Part shown: piece by piece, positions 37,290 to 46,611 of the stretch
Layout of the letters: each line of letters begins with the position of its first letter
How positions within the stretch are numbered: position 1 is the stretch's first letter
Origin: JABDMH01 sp965222645
Lineage (GTDB): Bacteria > Bacteroidota > Bacteroidia > Chitinophagales > Saprospiraceae
Direction: 5' to 3'
DNA: 64,000 bases
Assembly: GCA_965222645.1 (NCBI GenBank)
Contig: OZ244968.1
Location: 2,604,001-2,668,000 of the forward strand
Notes under the pieces: model-generated
Database searches by the model: none
Told to the model about the DNA's origin: nothing
The model's input: only the letters and a program-made list of their open reading frames with translations
Program-made: the position numbers and the translations under genes

Positions 37290-38046
37290 ATTCGCGGAAA
37301 ACTCCCTGTGGAACCTTATCATATATGCGGACAAATCTCGGTCCACTCTCATCTGAGCGATCTCCTGAAAGTTTGATTTTCCCCATCTGCTTATAATTAT
37401 CCCAAGGCCAAACTCGATTGGGTTCTTCATCGGTATAATTGCGATAGAAAGCCCATTGTTTGATCAGGTGATCAGATTGATCAACCCATACTTCATACTT
37501 ATTATCCGGAGTGACACCGACTCCTTTAAAAGTAAGTTGGAGTACATCAGCCATGGCTCCGGCCTCTGTCTTCTCCTTTCTTAGATACTTGAGTGTCACA
37601 CCACTATCTTTCAGCTTAAATGGCATCACCAGCCAATAAGAATCATTGATCCAAATACCCTTTGCCTTTTTCCTCCATTCAGAAAGTTCTGTGGGGTCTG
37701 TGACCTCTACACCCTTGACCTGGGCCCGCACTTTGTTGTCATAGACATTGGCAAGAAGTACAGCTGTGTCCCTTTTTGAATCAATTCGCACATCCCCGGT
37801 TTGCTTATTCCAAATCAGGTGACGATTACCGAAGAAATTCCAGGCCAGGACCTTGGTGTCATCCCATGCTTTCCTGCCTCCCATGGCTTCCATCACTTTA
37901 TCCGCAATTGCGATGGCTTTTTCATCAGAACCTGCACTATCGAAACCATCTGCAGGAGGGTTAGGCTCGTTGACCATCCCTTTGCGGGAAGTGTTGCAAG
38001 CAAGTACAGCCAGGAGTACGGCAAATTTCAGCAGCCTTAACGACAT
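37261..38046 (-). CDS. hypothetical lipoprotein
   Basis: This 261-residue protein has a lipoprotein leader (MSLRLLKFAVLLAVLAC). The mature part is rich in beta strands and Trp (VLAWNFFGNRHLIWNK, YEVWVDQSDHLIKQWAFYRN), resembling LolA/LolB-like or DUF6503-type outer-membrane lipoproteins. It is conserved in style among Bacteroidota, but I cannot assign a function. It converges on the cytochrome operon with a 29-bp overlap and is followed upstream by a tRNA-Leu gene. Confidence 0.65.
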   Translation of the reverse strand: MSLRLLKFAVLLAVLACNTSRKGMVNEPNPPADGFDSAGSDEKAIAIADKVMEAMGGRKAWDDTKVLAWNFFGNRHLIWNKQTGDVRIDSKRDTAVLLANVYDNKVRAQVKGVEVTDPTELSEWRKKAKGIWINDSYWLVMPFKLKDSGVTLKYLRKEKTEAGAMADVLQLTFKGVGVTPDNKYEVWVDQSDHLIKQWAFYRNYTDEEPNRVWPWDNYKQMGKIKLSGDRSDESGPRFVRIYDKVPQGVFREFTPPDLVLF

Positions 38047-38078
38047 AGTGGTCTTTTTACAATTCTAATAATCCAGGG

Positions 38079-38162
38079 TGCCCGAAACAGGAGTCGAACC
38101 TGCACGCCCTAACGGACACATGGCCCTCAACCATGCCTGTCTACCAATTCCAGCACTCGGGC
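38079..38162 (-). tRNA. tRNA-Leu (anticodon GAG)
   Basis: Read on the minus strand the gene starts GCCCGAG, paired with TTCGGGC plus discriminator A. It has a long class II variable arm, the TTCGA T-loop motif and an anticodon loop TTGAGGG in a CATGG/CCATG stem, giving GAG. CCA is not fully encoded. It decodes CUU/CUC leucine codons. The spacer 38163-38609 that follows shows no gene and should contain the ftsK promoter. Confidence 0.93.
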
Positions 38163-38609
38163 AAGCGGTGCCAAAGCGACAGCAAAAGTAAGGAATTTTA
38201 TAATCCGTCAGCTTGATCTACTATCTAAATGCACCATGCACAAAACGAAACTTCTCCATTGAGTATCATGTCAGGTCGATGATATGAGTAAAGTGCATTC
38301 TTGAATCGTCTAAATATATAAATATTTAATTATCAGATATTTATCGCAGATTTTATATGTATAATCCAAATTTCGAATTCGGAACATAGGTTTTCGTGAT
38401 TCTGACTCAGCAGCAAGTACCAGTAGAGGGCTCAGCTATTAATTCTCTGCCTTGTATTGATGAATAAATGGTTGTGAATCATATTTTCCGGAGATATCGT
38501 CATATCTCACTCATAGCAAGTGTTATTGAAGGCTGATAAACACTACATTAAATATTAATTTTTTTTTTAATGTTAAATTGTGCATTTTTGTCCTGACTAA
38601 GGCGTGTTC

Positions 38610-41072
38610 ATGCCCAAGAAGAGTAAAAAAAGAACAAAAAAGTCAAAGGCCCGGAGATTTGACGGTACATTGACCGATAAGAGAGTGCCCAAAATCATCG
38701 GGATCCTTACCCTGCTGCTATCAGCATACCTGCTGGTCGCCTTTGTGTCCTACCTTTTTACATGGAGAGCAGATCAAGATCAGGTTTTCCAGTTTAGTTG
38801 GACCCTGTTTTTTGATGAGTCCCTGCAGGTACAAAATTGGTTAGGGCGGTTTGGAGCAATCGTGTCCCATCAGTTTTTTTATTGGGCGATAGGTCTCTCT
38901 TCTTTCATCATCATTTTCTTATTGGCGAAGTTGGGTTTCCTGTTACTCACCGCCGGCTCCATAAGAAGGCTTTGGTCGCCGCTGCAGTACGCACTCGTGT
39001 TTGTTCTTTTTCTGTCTCCCCTATTGGCCTTTGTGCTTAAAGCTTCGGAATTCCCCTATGGCGGTGCTTTTGGCGCCTATGTATCATCGTGGTTGATCAA
39101 GTTCGTAGGTCACATTGGAACAGTGCTCTTATTTCTATTTACCGGTTTTGGCTTCGTTGTGTGGAATTTCCATCATATCACTGAGCGAAGTACCTTTTCC
39201 TTCAAGTGGCCAAAGTGGTCATTTAACTTCAAAAGAAAATTGATAGATCCTCCATTAGATGAGGAATGGAGTGTACCAGGTGATCAGATTAAGAAGTCAG
39301 AGTCTGGTGGTGTAGCACTTGTAAATGAGCTCGACGAAATCAATCATAAAGCAACCCTTGAATTTGAAATGCCCAAGACTAAAAAGAAGACCCGCTCGAG
39401 AAAAGAAAATCCCGTAGAAGATACTGAACTGGAGGTGGTTGAGCCCGAACTTGCTCCAACGCAGGAATTGGATAAAAAGAACCTGCAGACCTTCAAGTTA
39501 GATAGCAAGGATAATGATGATCAGAAGCTGATTGTGGAGAGAGAAAACGAGATCCATCTCGAGCCTTATGATCCCATCATGTCTTTACCCAAGTACGAGC
39601 GCCCAAGCATGAATCTTCTCAACGACTACCAGGAAGAAAATGTACAGATTGACAGGCAAGAACTGGAGCTAAACAAAGACCAGATCATCAATACTTTACG
39701 CCATTACAAGATCGAGATACAGCGTATTAGGGCTACAATCGGACCTACGGTCACCCTGTATGAGATTGTCCCTGCACCAGGAGTGAGAATTTCGAAGATC
39801 AAAAACCTGGAGGACGATATAGCCCTAAGTCTTTCTGCACTGGGTATTCGAATTATTGCCCCCATACCGGGTAAAGGAACGATCGGCATAGAAGTGCCAA
39901 ATAAGAATAAAAATATAGTCGGGCTCAAAGAGCTTATTCAAGCGGAAAAATTTAAACACGCTAAAATGGACCTCCCAATAGCACTGGGAAAGACCATTGC
40001 CAATGAGGTTTTTATCGCAGATTTGACCAAAATGCCTCATTTGTTGATCGCTGGTGCTACCGGCCAAGGTAAATCAGTCGGCATCAACACCATTTTGATG
40101 TCACTGCTGTATAAAAAACACCCATCTCAAGTGAAGCTTGTTCTGATCGATCCCAAAAAGGTAGAGCTCTTTCCGTATAGTTTATTATCGGAGCATTTCC
40201 TTGCCAGATTACCAGATCAGGACGAACCCATTATCACAGAGACCAAGAAGGTTGTGTACACGCTAAACTCGTTGTGTATCGAAATGGATCAGCGCTATGA
40301 TCTACTGAAAAAAGCGCATGCCCGGAATATTCAAGAGTACAACCGGAAGTTTATCGCCAGAAAATTAAATCCTAATAACGGCCATCGATTTCTGCCATTT
40401 ATAGTCCTGGTTATTGATGAGTTTGCAGACCTGATCATGACTGCTGGCAAGGAGGTGGAGTTGCCGATTGCCCGACTGGCACAACTTGCGAGAGCAGTTG
40501 GCATTCACTTAATCATTGCCACACAGAGACCAAGTGTAAACATCATCACCGGTGTCATAAAGGCCAATTTCCCGGCCCGATTGGCGTTCAGGGTCACTTC
40601 AAAAGTAGACTCCAGGACCATTCTGGATGCAGGAGGTGCAGATCAGCTTATCGGCCGTGGAGACATGCTGCTCACGGTGGGAGGAGACATGATCCGGTTG
40701 CAGTGCGCATTTGTAGACACACCGGAAGTGGAAGAAGTCATAAACGCTATCAGCCATCAGAAGGGTTTTGTCGAACCATATTACCTGCCCGAGTACTCTG
40801 ACGACAAAGACGACAAAGTTAACGGAACATTCAGTATGTCTGATCTGGACGATATGATCGAAGATGCTGCAATGCTAGTCATTCAGAACCAGCAGGGATC
40901 GACATCGATGCTCCAGCGTAGATTAAAACTCGGCTACAACCGTGCAGGTCGCATTATGGATCAATTGGAAGTCATGGGAGTTGTTGGGCCAAATGAGGGC
41001 AGTAAGGCCAGGGAAGTGCTTATGACGACCCCTATGGAGTTTCAGGAACAGATGGATCTTATGCGCCAGTAA
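38610..41072 (+). CDS. ftsK: DNA translocase FtsK
   Basis: This protein of about 820 residues anchors at the division septum and pumps DNA during chromosome dimer resolution. Four N-terminal membrane spans lie within residues 30-200. A short linker with acidic and basic stretches (about 200-330) follows. The motor domain has Walker A GATGQGKSV and Walker B LVIDEFADL. The C-terminal gamma winged helix (GSTSMLQRRLKLGYNRAGRIMDQLE) reads KOPS-like DNA signals. The ATG at 38610 is used; a GTG two codons earlier is possible. The linker is short compared with E. coli FtsK, as usual in this phylum. Confidence 0.95.
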   Translation: MPKKSKKRTKKSKARRFDGTLTDKRVPKIIGILTLLLSAYLLVAFVSYLFTWRADQDQVFQFSWTLFFDESLQVQNWLGRFGAIVSHQFFYWAIGLSSFIIIFLLAKLGFLLLTAGSIRRLWSPLQYALVFVLFLSPLLAFVLKASEFPYGGAFGAYVSSWLIKFVGHIGTVLLFLFTGFGFVVWNFHHITERSTFSFKWPKWSFNFKRKLIDPPLDEEWSVPGDQIKKSESGGVALVNELDEINHKATLEFEMPKTKKKTRSRKENPVEDTELEVVEPELAPTQELDKKNLQTFKLDSKDNDDQKLIVERENEIHLEPYDPIMSLPKYERPSMNLLNDYQEENVQIDRQELELNKDQIINTLRHYKIEIQRIRATIGPTVTLYEIVPAPGVRISKIKNLEDDIALSLSALGIRIIAPIPGKGTIGIEVPNKNKNIVGLKELIQAEKFKHAKMDLPIALGKTIANEVFIADLTKMPHLLIAGATGQGKSVGINTILMSLLYKKHPSQVKLVLIDPKKVELFPYSLLSEHFLARLPDQDEPIITETKKVVYTLNSLCIEMDQRYDLLKKAHARNIQEYNRKFIARKLNPNNGHRFLPFIVLVIDEFADLIMTAGKEVELPIARLAQLARAVGIHLIIATQRPSVNIITGVIKANFPARLAFRVTSKVDSRTILDAGGADQLIGRGDMLLTVGGDMIRLQCAFVDTPEVEEVINAISHQKGFVEPYYLPEYSDDKDDKVNGTFSMSDLDDMIEDAAMLVIQNQQGSTSMLQRRLKLGYNRAGRIMDQLEVMGVVGPNEGSKAREVLMTTPMEFQEQMDLMRQ

Positions 41073-41100
41073 TTGTGAGGGAACATCAGCAAGCTCTCTT

Positions 41101-41304
41101 AGGAGATCCTTCGACCTATTTAGCGAAAATAGGTCCATCATAGCGCTTGCATGTATTGGAAAGTCCTTGGACCTATTTAGCGGTCAATCATAGCGCTTGA
41201 GTATATTGGAAAGTCTCATAATCTCTTATTAACGAGACAATTACTGAGCACCTAAAGTCTTACAGAGATCCTTCGACCTATTTAGCGGAAATAGGTCAAT
41301 CTCG
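41101..41304. repeat. hairpin repeat cluster between ftsK and lolA
   Basis: The hairpin GACCTATTT-AGCG-AAATAGGTC (stem with loop variants) occurs at 41113-41135 and 41275-41297, each preceded by GAGATCCTTC. A third half-copy (GACCTATTTAGCGGTC) lies near 41169. A second repeat, ATCATAGCGCTTG followed by ATATTGGAAAGTC or a variant, occurs twice. No gene lies in 41073-41417. These look like small interspersed palindromic repeats, perhaps transcribed as 3' hairpins of the ftsK mRNA. Confidence 0.7.
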
Positions 41305-41417
41305 CAAGCTGATACTCATCCTATCGCTAACCGGCCTTAAATATTCGTTAAATTGGGCTCTCCGGCATGAATGTTGGTCTCTCCAATTCGTCATAGTATC
41401 AGTAAAATAACTTACGC

Positions 41418-42074
41418 ATGCGTCCTCATATAGTACTCTTCTGTCTGGTCATCGCCCTGGCAAACTACCTGGGAGCCCAACCGGAAGCGCAGGCTACAAA
41501 GATTCTACAGGATTTAGAATCCAAGATAAAATCTCACCAGGACATTACTTATGAGTTTACGCTCAAAGTCGAATGGCCCGAGGACAAACCGCTAGTTAAG
41601 AAGGGAATCTTTTACAGTCGTCTAGAGTCATACCGGTTGGATCTTCCCGATTTTCTGATTGTGACGAACCTCAACGATCATTGGGTAGTCGACAAGAATG
41701 GCAAAGAGATCCAGATTCACGACTATCAGACACCAGATCCATCTGATTTATCCAGTCCTCAGAATATTTTGGCTATCTATAAGAATCCAGATTACGAATA
41801 CCGGCTCTCCTACAGTGGTGATCGGGGTGGAGAGCAAGTGCATGAGATCGAATTCAAGCCCCTGGATCGTTACAGTGAATATTCTAAGGCCAGACTCACA
41901 ATTGATGACACCGGAAATGAAATCAATAAGATCGAAGTATTTGTGAAGGACGGGACCCGGTATCACCTCACCATTGACAAATTCACAACCGACACCAATC
42001 TTGAAGACAGCTTGTTCGCAGTGGATGTTCTGGATTTTCCGGATTACCATGTGGAAGACCTGAGATTGGAGTGA
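41418..42074 (+). CDS. LolA-like outer-membrane lipoprotein carrier
   Basis: This 218-residue periplasmic protein has a signal peptide (MRPHIVLFCLVIALANYLGAQ). Its fold-typical pattern matches LolA: ILQDLESKIKSHQDITYEFTLKVEW, KKGIFYSRLESYRLDLPDFLIVTNLNDHWVVDKNGKEI, and a late VEVFVKDGTRYHLTIDKF-like strand. It would ferry lipoproteins from the inner to the outer membrane. It lies downstream of ftsK, an order common in Bacteroidota. A palindrome array follows its stop. Confidence 0.85.
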   Translation: MRPHIVLFCLVIALANYLGAQPEAQATKILQDLESKIKSHQDITYEFTLKVEWPEDKPLVKKGIFYSRLESYRLDLPDFLIVTNLNDHWVVDKNGKEIQIHDYQTPDPSDLSSPQNILAIYKNPDYEYRLSYSGDRGGEQVHEIEFKPLDRYSEYSKARLTIDDTGNEINKIEVFVKDGTRYHLTIDKFTTDTNLEDSLFAVDVLDFPDYHVEDLRLE

Positions 42075-42097
42075 TCTGTCCTTACAATTGCCAGATC

Positions 42098-42370
42098 GCC
42101 AAATAAATTTGGCTGATACCCAACTACAAGCGCCAAATAAATTCGGCGGATACAAACTAAACAAGCCAAATAAATTCGGCTGAACTACACAAGCCAAATA
42201 AATTCGGCTGAACTACACAAGCCAAATAAATTCGGCGGATACCCAACTACAAGCGCCAAATAATTTTGGCCGATACCCAACTACACAAGCCAAATAAATT
42301 CGGCTGATACAAACTACACAAGCCAAATAAATTCGGCTGATACAAACTACAAGCGCCAAATAAATTTGGC
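42098..42370. repeat. array of nine palindromic 16-mers at 28-34-bp spacing
   Basis: GCCAAATAAATTTGGC, or one-base variants ending TTCGGC, occurs at 42098, 42132, 42165, 42193, 42221, 42255, 42289, 42322 and 42355. Each is a 7-bp inverted repeat around AA. The linkers are near-identical (GGATACAAACTACACAA types), so whole units of 28, 33 or 34 bp have been duplicated. In the commoner variant the palindrome pairs better as minus-strand RNA (G-U allowed) than as plus-strand RNA. The array fills the gap between lolA and the GH3 gene, and no gene lies in 42075-42438. Confidence 0.9.
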
Positions 42371-42438
42371 TGATACCTTTGCCGACCTTCCTTAAAAATC
42401 AGTAAGTTGACGTCCTAATTCATGTCTAGGAGTTTTAC

Positions 42439-43932
42439 ATGGGATTAAAATCAATTGTCATTTCACTATTTGCGAAAAGGGTCGTAAGTAAGTTGAGAAA
42501 AGATGCAGACCGGGCTTCAGAAAAACAGTGGGAAACACTGAAGCATCTCATCCAGTCTGCTCGAGATACTGAATTTGGTAGCGACCATCATTTCGCAGAG
42601 ATTCGAACCTACACTGACTTTAAAGAAAAAGTACCTATACGAGATTACGAAGCGATCAAGAGTTATATCGACAAGGCTCGAGGTGGTGCAAGGAATGTAC
42701 TGTGGCCCGGCCAACCTGTCTACTTTGCAAAAACAAGTGGCACTACCTCAGGAGTAAAATATATACCCCTAACCAGGGAGAGTACTCCACATCATGTCAA
42801 CACCGCTCGCAATGCATTATTTGCTTATGTTGCAGAAACAGGCAATCACACTTTTTTTGAAGGATCAATGCTTTATCTGTCGGGTTCACCTGACCTTCAA
42901 GATGAAAACGGGATCAAAATCGGCAGACTATCGGGTATTGTAAACCATCAAATACCCAACTGGATCAAAGGCAACAAACTTCCATCGTCCAAAATAAATT
43001 CCATCGAATCCTGGGAGGACAAGGTAGCAGCAATGGTCAAGGAATCTTCAGATCGCAATCTAACCCTCATTGGTGGCATACCACCTTGGGTACAGATGTA
43101 TTACGAAGAGTTGCTCCATTATACTGGCAAGGCATCTGTATTACAAGTATTTCCCAATCTGAGTGTCTTTGTTTATGGTGGCGTGAATTTTGATCCATAT
43201 CGCGCACAATTGAATAACCTCATGGGCCGTGAAATCGATTCCATTGAAACCTTTCCTGCATCTGAGGGCTTCTTTGCCTTCCAGGACAAATTTCCCCACG
43301 AAGGACTATTGCTAAATGTAAATGCGGGAATGTTTTTCGAATTCATTCCCTTGGATCAAGTCCATGATACACGACCGGATCGACTCTGCCTTGATGAAGT
43401 CGAGCAGGGGGTTCCCTATGCCCTCATCATGAGTAGCAATGCAGGTCTATGGGCTTATGATATAGGTGATGTGGTAGAGTTTGTGAGCATCAATCCCTAC
43501 CGCTTACGAGTGAGTGGAAGAGTGGCTCATTTCATCTCTGCATTCGGTGAGCACGTCATAGCAAAAGAAGTTGATCGAGCTATTGTGTATGCCTCTGACC
43601 ATCTGGGTCTTGATGTGGTGGAGTTTACGGTTGCACCTCAAGTGAACCCGGATGAGGGACTGCCCTATCACGAATGGCTCATTGAGTTGTCTAAACCATA
43701 TGCCGACCCCTCCAAGATCGAATCGCTAATTGACAAATCGATGCAGGAGCAAAATATTTACTATCGCGATCTCAGAAAAGGAAAGGTACTTTCTAGGGCC
43801 AAAGTCACATTGCTTCAGCCCAACTCATTCAGACAATATATGACCTCTATTGGAAAATTAGGGGGACAAAACAAAGTACCGAGATTGGCTAATGATCGCA
43901 AGATCGCTGACAAACTTATTATCAAAGAGTAA
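42439..43932 (+). CDS. GH3 family acyl-adenylate-forming enzyme
   Basis: This 497-residue protein of the GH3 family (ANL-like) joins carboxylic acids to amino acids after activation with ATP in plants; bacterial members act on unknown acids. The ATP-binding loop AKTSGTTSGVKYIPLT lies at about residues 97-112. Conserved motifs YGGVNFDPYRAQL, TFPASEGFFAFQD and LWAYDIGDVVEFVS, and the SGRVAHFISAFGEH hinge, are present. It is cytoplasmic. It stands alone after the palindrome array, with GGAG near the start (TAGGAGTTTTACATG). Confidence 0.9.
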   Translation: MGLKSIVISLFAKRVVSKLRKDADRASEKQWETLKHLIQSARDTEFGSDHHFAEIRTYTDFKEKVPIRDYEAIKSYIDKARGGARNVLWPGQPVYFAKTSGTTSGVKYIPLTRESTPHHVNTARNALFAYVAETGNHTFFEGSMLYLSGSPDLQDENGIKIGRLSGIVNHQIPNWIKGNKLPSSKINSIESWEDKVAAMVKESSDRNLTLIGGIPPWVQMYYEELLHYTGKASVLQVFPNLSVFVYGGVNFDPYRAQLNNLMGREIDSIETFPASEGFFAFQDKFPHEGLLLNVNAGMFFEFIPLDQVHDTRPDRLCLDEVEQGVPYALIMSSNAGLWAYDIGDVVEFVSINPYRLRVSGRVAHFISAFGEHVIAKEVDRAIVYASDHLGLDVVEFTVAPQVNPDEGLPYHEWLIELSKPYADPSKIESLIDKSMQEQNIYYRDLRKGKVLSRAKVTLLQPNSFRQYMTSIGKLGGQNKVPRLANDRKIADKLIIKE

Positions 43933-44053
43933 CTAAGCAGGAGTCTCGTAGGGGCTTACAAGGAATGGTGGTATTTAAATCCATATTTAAATCCAGGAGA
44001 TCTTTTCGTAACTTGACGAGTACAAAATTGTTAACTCATAAAAACAAAACGAC

Positions 44054-44419
44054 ATGGGAAGTATTATTGGCCTTGGAAAGTACCTCTTTGCCATTCCTTT
44101 TTTAGTATTCGGAATTTTTCATTTTATGGATGACGGCTCGATGGCGAGCATGGCACCTTTTGGAGGCTCGATCATGATTTACATCACCGGGTTAGCGATG
44201 ATTCTGGCTGCGATAAGTATTTTTATCGGTAAATACGATAAGCTGGCCTGTGTATTGCTTGCCGTACTGCTGCTGTTGTACATCTTACTTGTACATGCCA
44301 AGGGACTGGGTGGAGAAGGTCAGCAAATGTCAATGATGGCGATACTCAAAGATCTTGGTTTGATGGGTGGTGCATTGATGGCGGCTGCATTGGCTAAGGA
44401 CAACTCAGTGATCGGCTAG
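44054..44419 (+). CDS. small DoxX-like membrane protein
   Basis: This 121-residue protein has four predicted membrane helices and the DoxX-like opening LGKYLFAIPFLVFGIFHFMDDGSMA, with the loop following the first span. Family members are linked to redox or quinone handling, but the role here is unknown. A strong terminator follows at 44439-44474. Confidence 0.7.
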   Translation: MGSIIGLGKYLFAIPFLVFGIFHFMDDGSMASMAPFGGSIMIYITGLAMILAAISIFIGKYDKLACVLLAVLLLLYILLVHAKGLGGEGQQMSMMAILKDLGLMGGALMAAALAKDNSVIG

Positions 44420-44438
44420 TTCTAAACTGTTAAAAACT

Positions 44439-44474
44439 AAAAGTCATGACAACATTTTTGTCATGACTTTTTTG
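44439..44474 (+). terminator. Rho-independent terminator after the DoxX-like gene
   Basis: AAAGTCATGACAA pairs with TTGTCATGACTTT around a short loop and is followed by TTTTTTG, a textbook intrinsic terminator. Its upstream A-run and downstream T-run make it potentially bidirectional. Confidence 0.85.
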
Positions 44475-44501
44475 TTTGATTTTCTCTAAACCCATCGGGT
44501 A

Positions 44502-45254
44502 TTGCGATACTTTATCTCTCTCTCTTACCGGGGTACACCATTTGTCGGTTGGCAGTTTCAGTCCAATGGTTTGTCTGTACAGCAATGCATAGAAGAGACA
44601 TTGTCCAGGGTTTTACGCCAAGAAGTAAAAATAGTTGGGTGTGGGCGCACCGATGCCGGTGTACATGCGGTTATCTATTTTGCACACTTTGACACGGACG
44701 AAGAAATTTCGGACATTAAAAAAACCGTATATAGATTAAATCGTCAATTACCAGGTGAGATAGCCATTTCTTCATTAGTGGAGGTTGACGCCACGTTACA
44801 TGCCCGGCACGATGCGATCAGTCGCACTTACAAATATATTTTATCGCGCGGAAAAAATCCGTTTACTCAGGATCTGGAGTACAGATATCCATTTTTTAAG
44901 GAGCTCGATTTTTCAAAAATGCAGCAAGTGGCAAATCTAATTAGTAATTACGGAGAGTTTTTTCCTTTTTGTAAATCGAGATCTGGTGTGGCTCATTATA
45001 AATGTGACATATTTCATTCTAAATGGAAAAAGAAAGAAAATAAATACGTTTACACTATCCGGGCAAACCGTTTTTTACGAGGCATGGTCAGACTAATCGT
45101 CGGTACGAGTTTGCAGGTAGGTGTGAAAAAAGCCGACATCAAAGAAGTGAAAAAAGCACTGGATCAACAAATCCGTTTGGAAAAGAGTTTGTCTGTGCCG
45201 GCACATGGACTGTATTTGGTCGGCGTGGACTATCCGGAGGGGAGTTTTGAGTGA
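44502..45254 (+). CDS. truA: tRNA pseudouridine(38-40) synthase
   Basis: This 250-residue enzyme isomerises uridines 38-40 in the anticodon arm of tRNAs. The catalytic Asp51 lies in GCGRTDAGVHA. The N-terminus YFISLSYRGTPFVGWQ and the C-terminal FLRGMVRLIVGTSLQVG are diagnostic. The start codon is TTG at 44502 (MRYFISLSYRG), since homologues start just there. It follows directly after an intrinsic terminator, so it has its own short promoter or depends on readthrough. Confidence 0.94.
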   Translation: MRYFISLSYRGTPFVGWQFQSNGLSVQQCIEETLSRVLRQEVKIVGCGRTDAGVHAVIYFAHFDTDEEISDIKKTVYRLNRQLPGEIAISSLVEVDATLHARHDAISRTYKYILSRGKNPFTQDLEYRYPFFKELDFSKMQQVANLISNYGEFFPFCKSRSGVAHYKCDIFHSKWKKKENKYVYTIRANRFLRGMVRLIVGTSLQVGVKKADIKEVKKALDQQIRLEKSLSVPAHGLYLVGVDYPEGSFE

Positions 45255-45353
45255 GTTGGGTAAAGCAACACAGATAAATCCCTCTGCCCCCGTTCTTATG
45301 AGTGCTCCCTTGTTGCCGAAGGCAATGTCTGAAATTAAAATATAATGCCCGTT

Positions 45354-46472
45354 CTAGACAATGACAAAATCCCTAAAATTTTCACTAGTTACCACAATAC
45401 CTTTTGAGTTATACTTTTCAAGAAAAGTTTTTGGTAATCTTATGTGTTTACCATCTCTCCATTTAAATTCATATCCATGTATTTGCTGACTCACTTCCTC
45501 TACGTAATCGATTTCCTGTTTTTGAGAGGTACGCCAAAAATAAGATCTGGCCAAAGTAAACTTGTATTTATTCTGCTTTAATCGCTCAGAAACTAGAAAA
45601 TTTTCCCATAGGGCACCCGCGTCGGTTCTGAATCTGATGTCATTAAAATTTCCGAGGATGGCATTTCTGATTCCATTATCATAAAAATAGATTTTTCTGC
45701 CCTTTTTTATCTCGTTTCTAATATTTCTGCTAAAACTTCTCAATCGAAAGACCACATAACCCTTTTCCAGAATATCTATGTATTTTAACACCGTATTTCT
45801 ATCCACTCCCACCAATTGACATAGTTCCTGATAATTTACTTCACTGCCTACCTGTAGTGCCAGTGCCTGAACTAAATTATCGAGGATCTCAGGTTTTCTT
45901 ATATCGGAATAAGCTAACAAATCCCGGTACAAATAGCTACTTATCAAATTTTGCAAAACCTCGATCTCATCACCAGGGCTGTTGATTACGTCCGGATAAA
46001 AGCCATATACCAATCTGTTTTCCAATTGAAGTTGGCCTTTCAGATACCCCATGTGATTTTCATACTCCTCCCAACTGATTGGATACAATTCATACTGCCA
46101 TTTCCTCCCTGTCAGTGGCTCATTCAACCGGTCAAACAGTGAAAACGAAGAAGAACCACTCACCCACAGTTGCACATCTTTAAACTGATCGGTAATAATC
46201 TTCAAAGTGAGTCCTATGCCCTTGATTCGCTGCCCCTCGACTATAAAAACGACCTTCTTATTTCCGATCAAATCTCTTATTTGTTCAGTATTAGGATTAT
46301 CCAGAATACGTCTGACCCTGGGATCGTCCCCATCGAAGAACTGATAATCTGCACCTTCCAGCATCTCTTTAATTAGTGTGGTCTTTCCCACCTGTCGGGG
46401 TCCGACAAGCATAATAGCCTTTCCCCTTCCAATCTTGGCAGCTATTCTGGTAGAGATTGTGCGCTTAATCAT
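45354..46472 (-). CDS. AAA ATPase with DUF4143 domain
   Basis: This 372-residue protein has an N-terminal P-loop ATPase with Walker A GPRQVGKTT at residues 24-32. A winged-helix linker (NYQELCQLVGVDRNTVLKYIDILEKGYV) and a C-terminal DUF4143 region follow (ALWENFLVSERLKQNKYK and EIDYVEE). The Walker B stretch reads VVFIVEGQRIKGIG, where most family members have an Asp in FIDEAQ; the Asp is replaced by Val, which may weaken hydrolysis. The function of this abundant family is unknown. An inverted and direct repeat lies right upstream. Confidence 0.85.
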   Translation of the reverse strand: MIKRTISTRIAAKIGRGKAIMLVGPRQVGKTTLIKEMLEGADYQFFDGDDPRVRRILDNPNTEQIRDLIGNKKVVFIVEGQRIKGIGLTLKIITDQFKDVQLWVSGSSSFSLFDRLNEPLTGRKWQYELYPISWEEYENHMGYLKGQLQLENRLVYGFYPDVINSPGDEIEVLQNLISSYLYRDLLAYSDIRKPEILDNLVQALALQVGSEVNYQELCQLVGVDRNTVLKYIDILEKGYVVFRLRSFSRNIRNEIKKGRKIYFYDNGIRNAILGNFNDIRFRTDAGALWENFLVSERLKQNKYKFTLARSYFWRTSQKQEIDYVEEVSQQIHGYEFKWRDGKHIRLPKTFLEKYNSKGIVVTSENFRDFVIV

Positions 46473-46480
46473 AATTCAAT

Positions 46481-46515
46481 ATAGTTATTTATGATTGTAT
46501 TCATAAATAGTTATA
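46481..46515. promoter_or_regulatory. repeat-rich possible operator upstream of the DUF4143 ATPase gene
   Basis: ATAGTTAT occurs twice and ATTTATGA/TCATAAAT forms an 8-bp inverted repeat within 35 bp. The site begins 9 bp upstream of the ATPase start codon, a position suited to an autoregulatory operator or a promoter. AT-rich; modest evidence. Confidence 0.35.
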
Positions 46516-46611
46516 ACAATTTGTGATTTGCATGCCCGAAGAATGATCGAGGAACACTTTTTTGCCTGAGTGCAAGAAATATAAGTTTGATAAGGCCACC
46601 AGACTTATCTC

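Noticed and set aside
42098..42370. CRISPR-like array
   Set aside because: The sequences between the palindromes are near-identical to each other rather than unique spacers, and no cas genes are present.
42098..42370. Iterons of a replication origin
   Set aside because: No replication initiator gene, no DnaA boxes and no AT-rich unwinding pattern specific to an origin were seen nearby.
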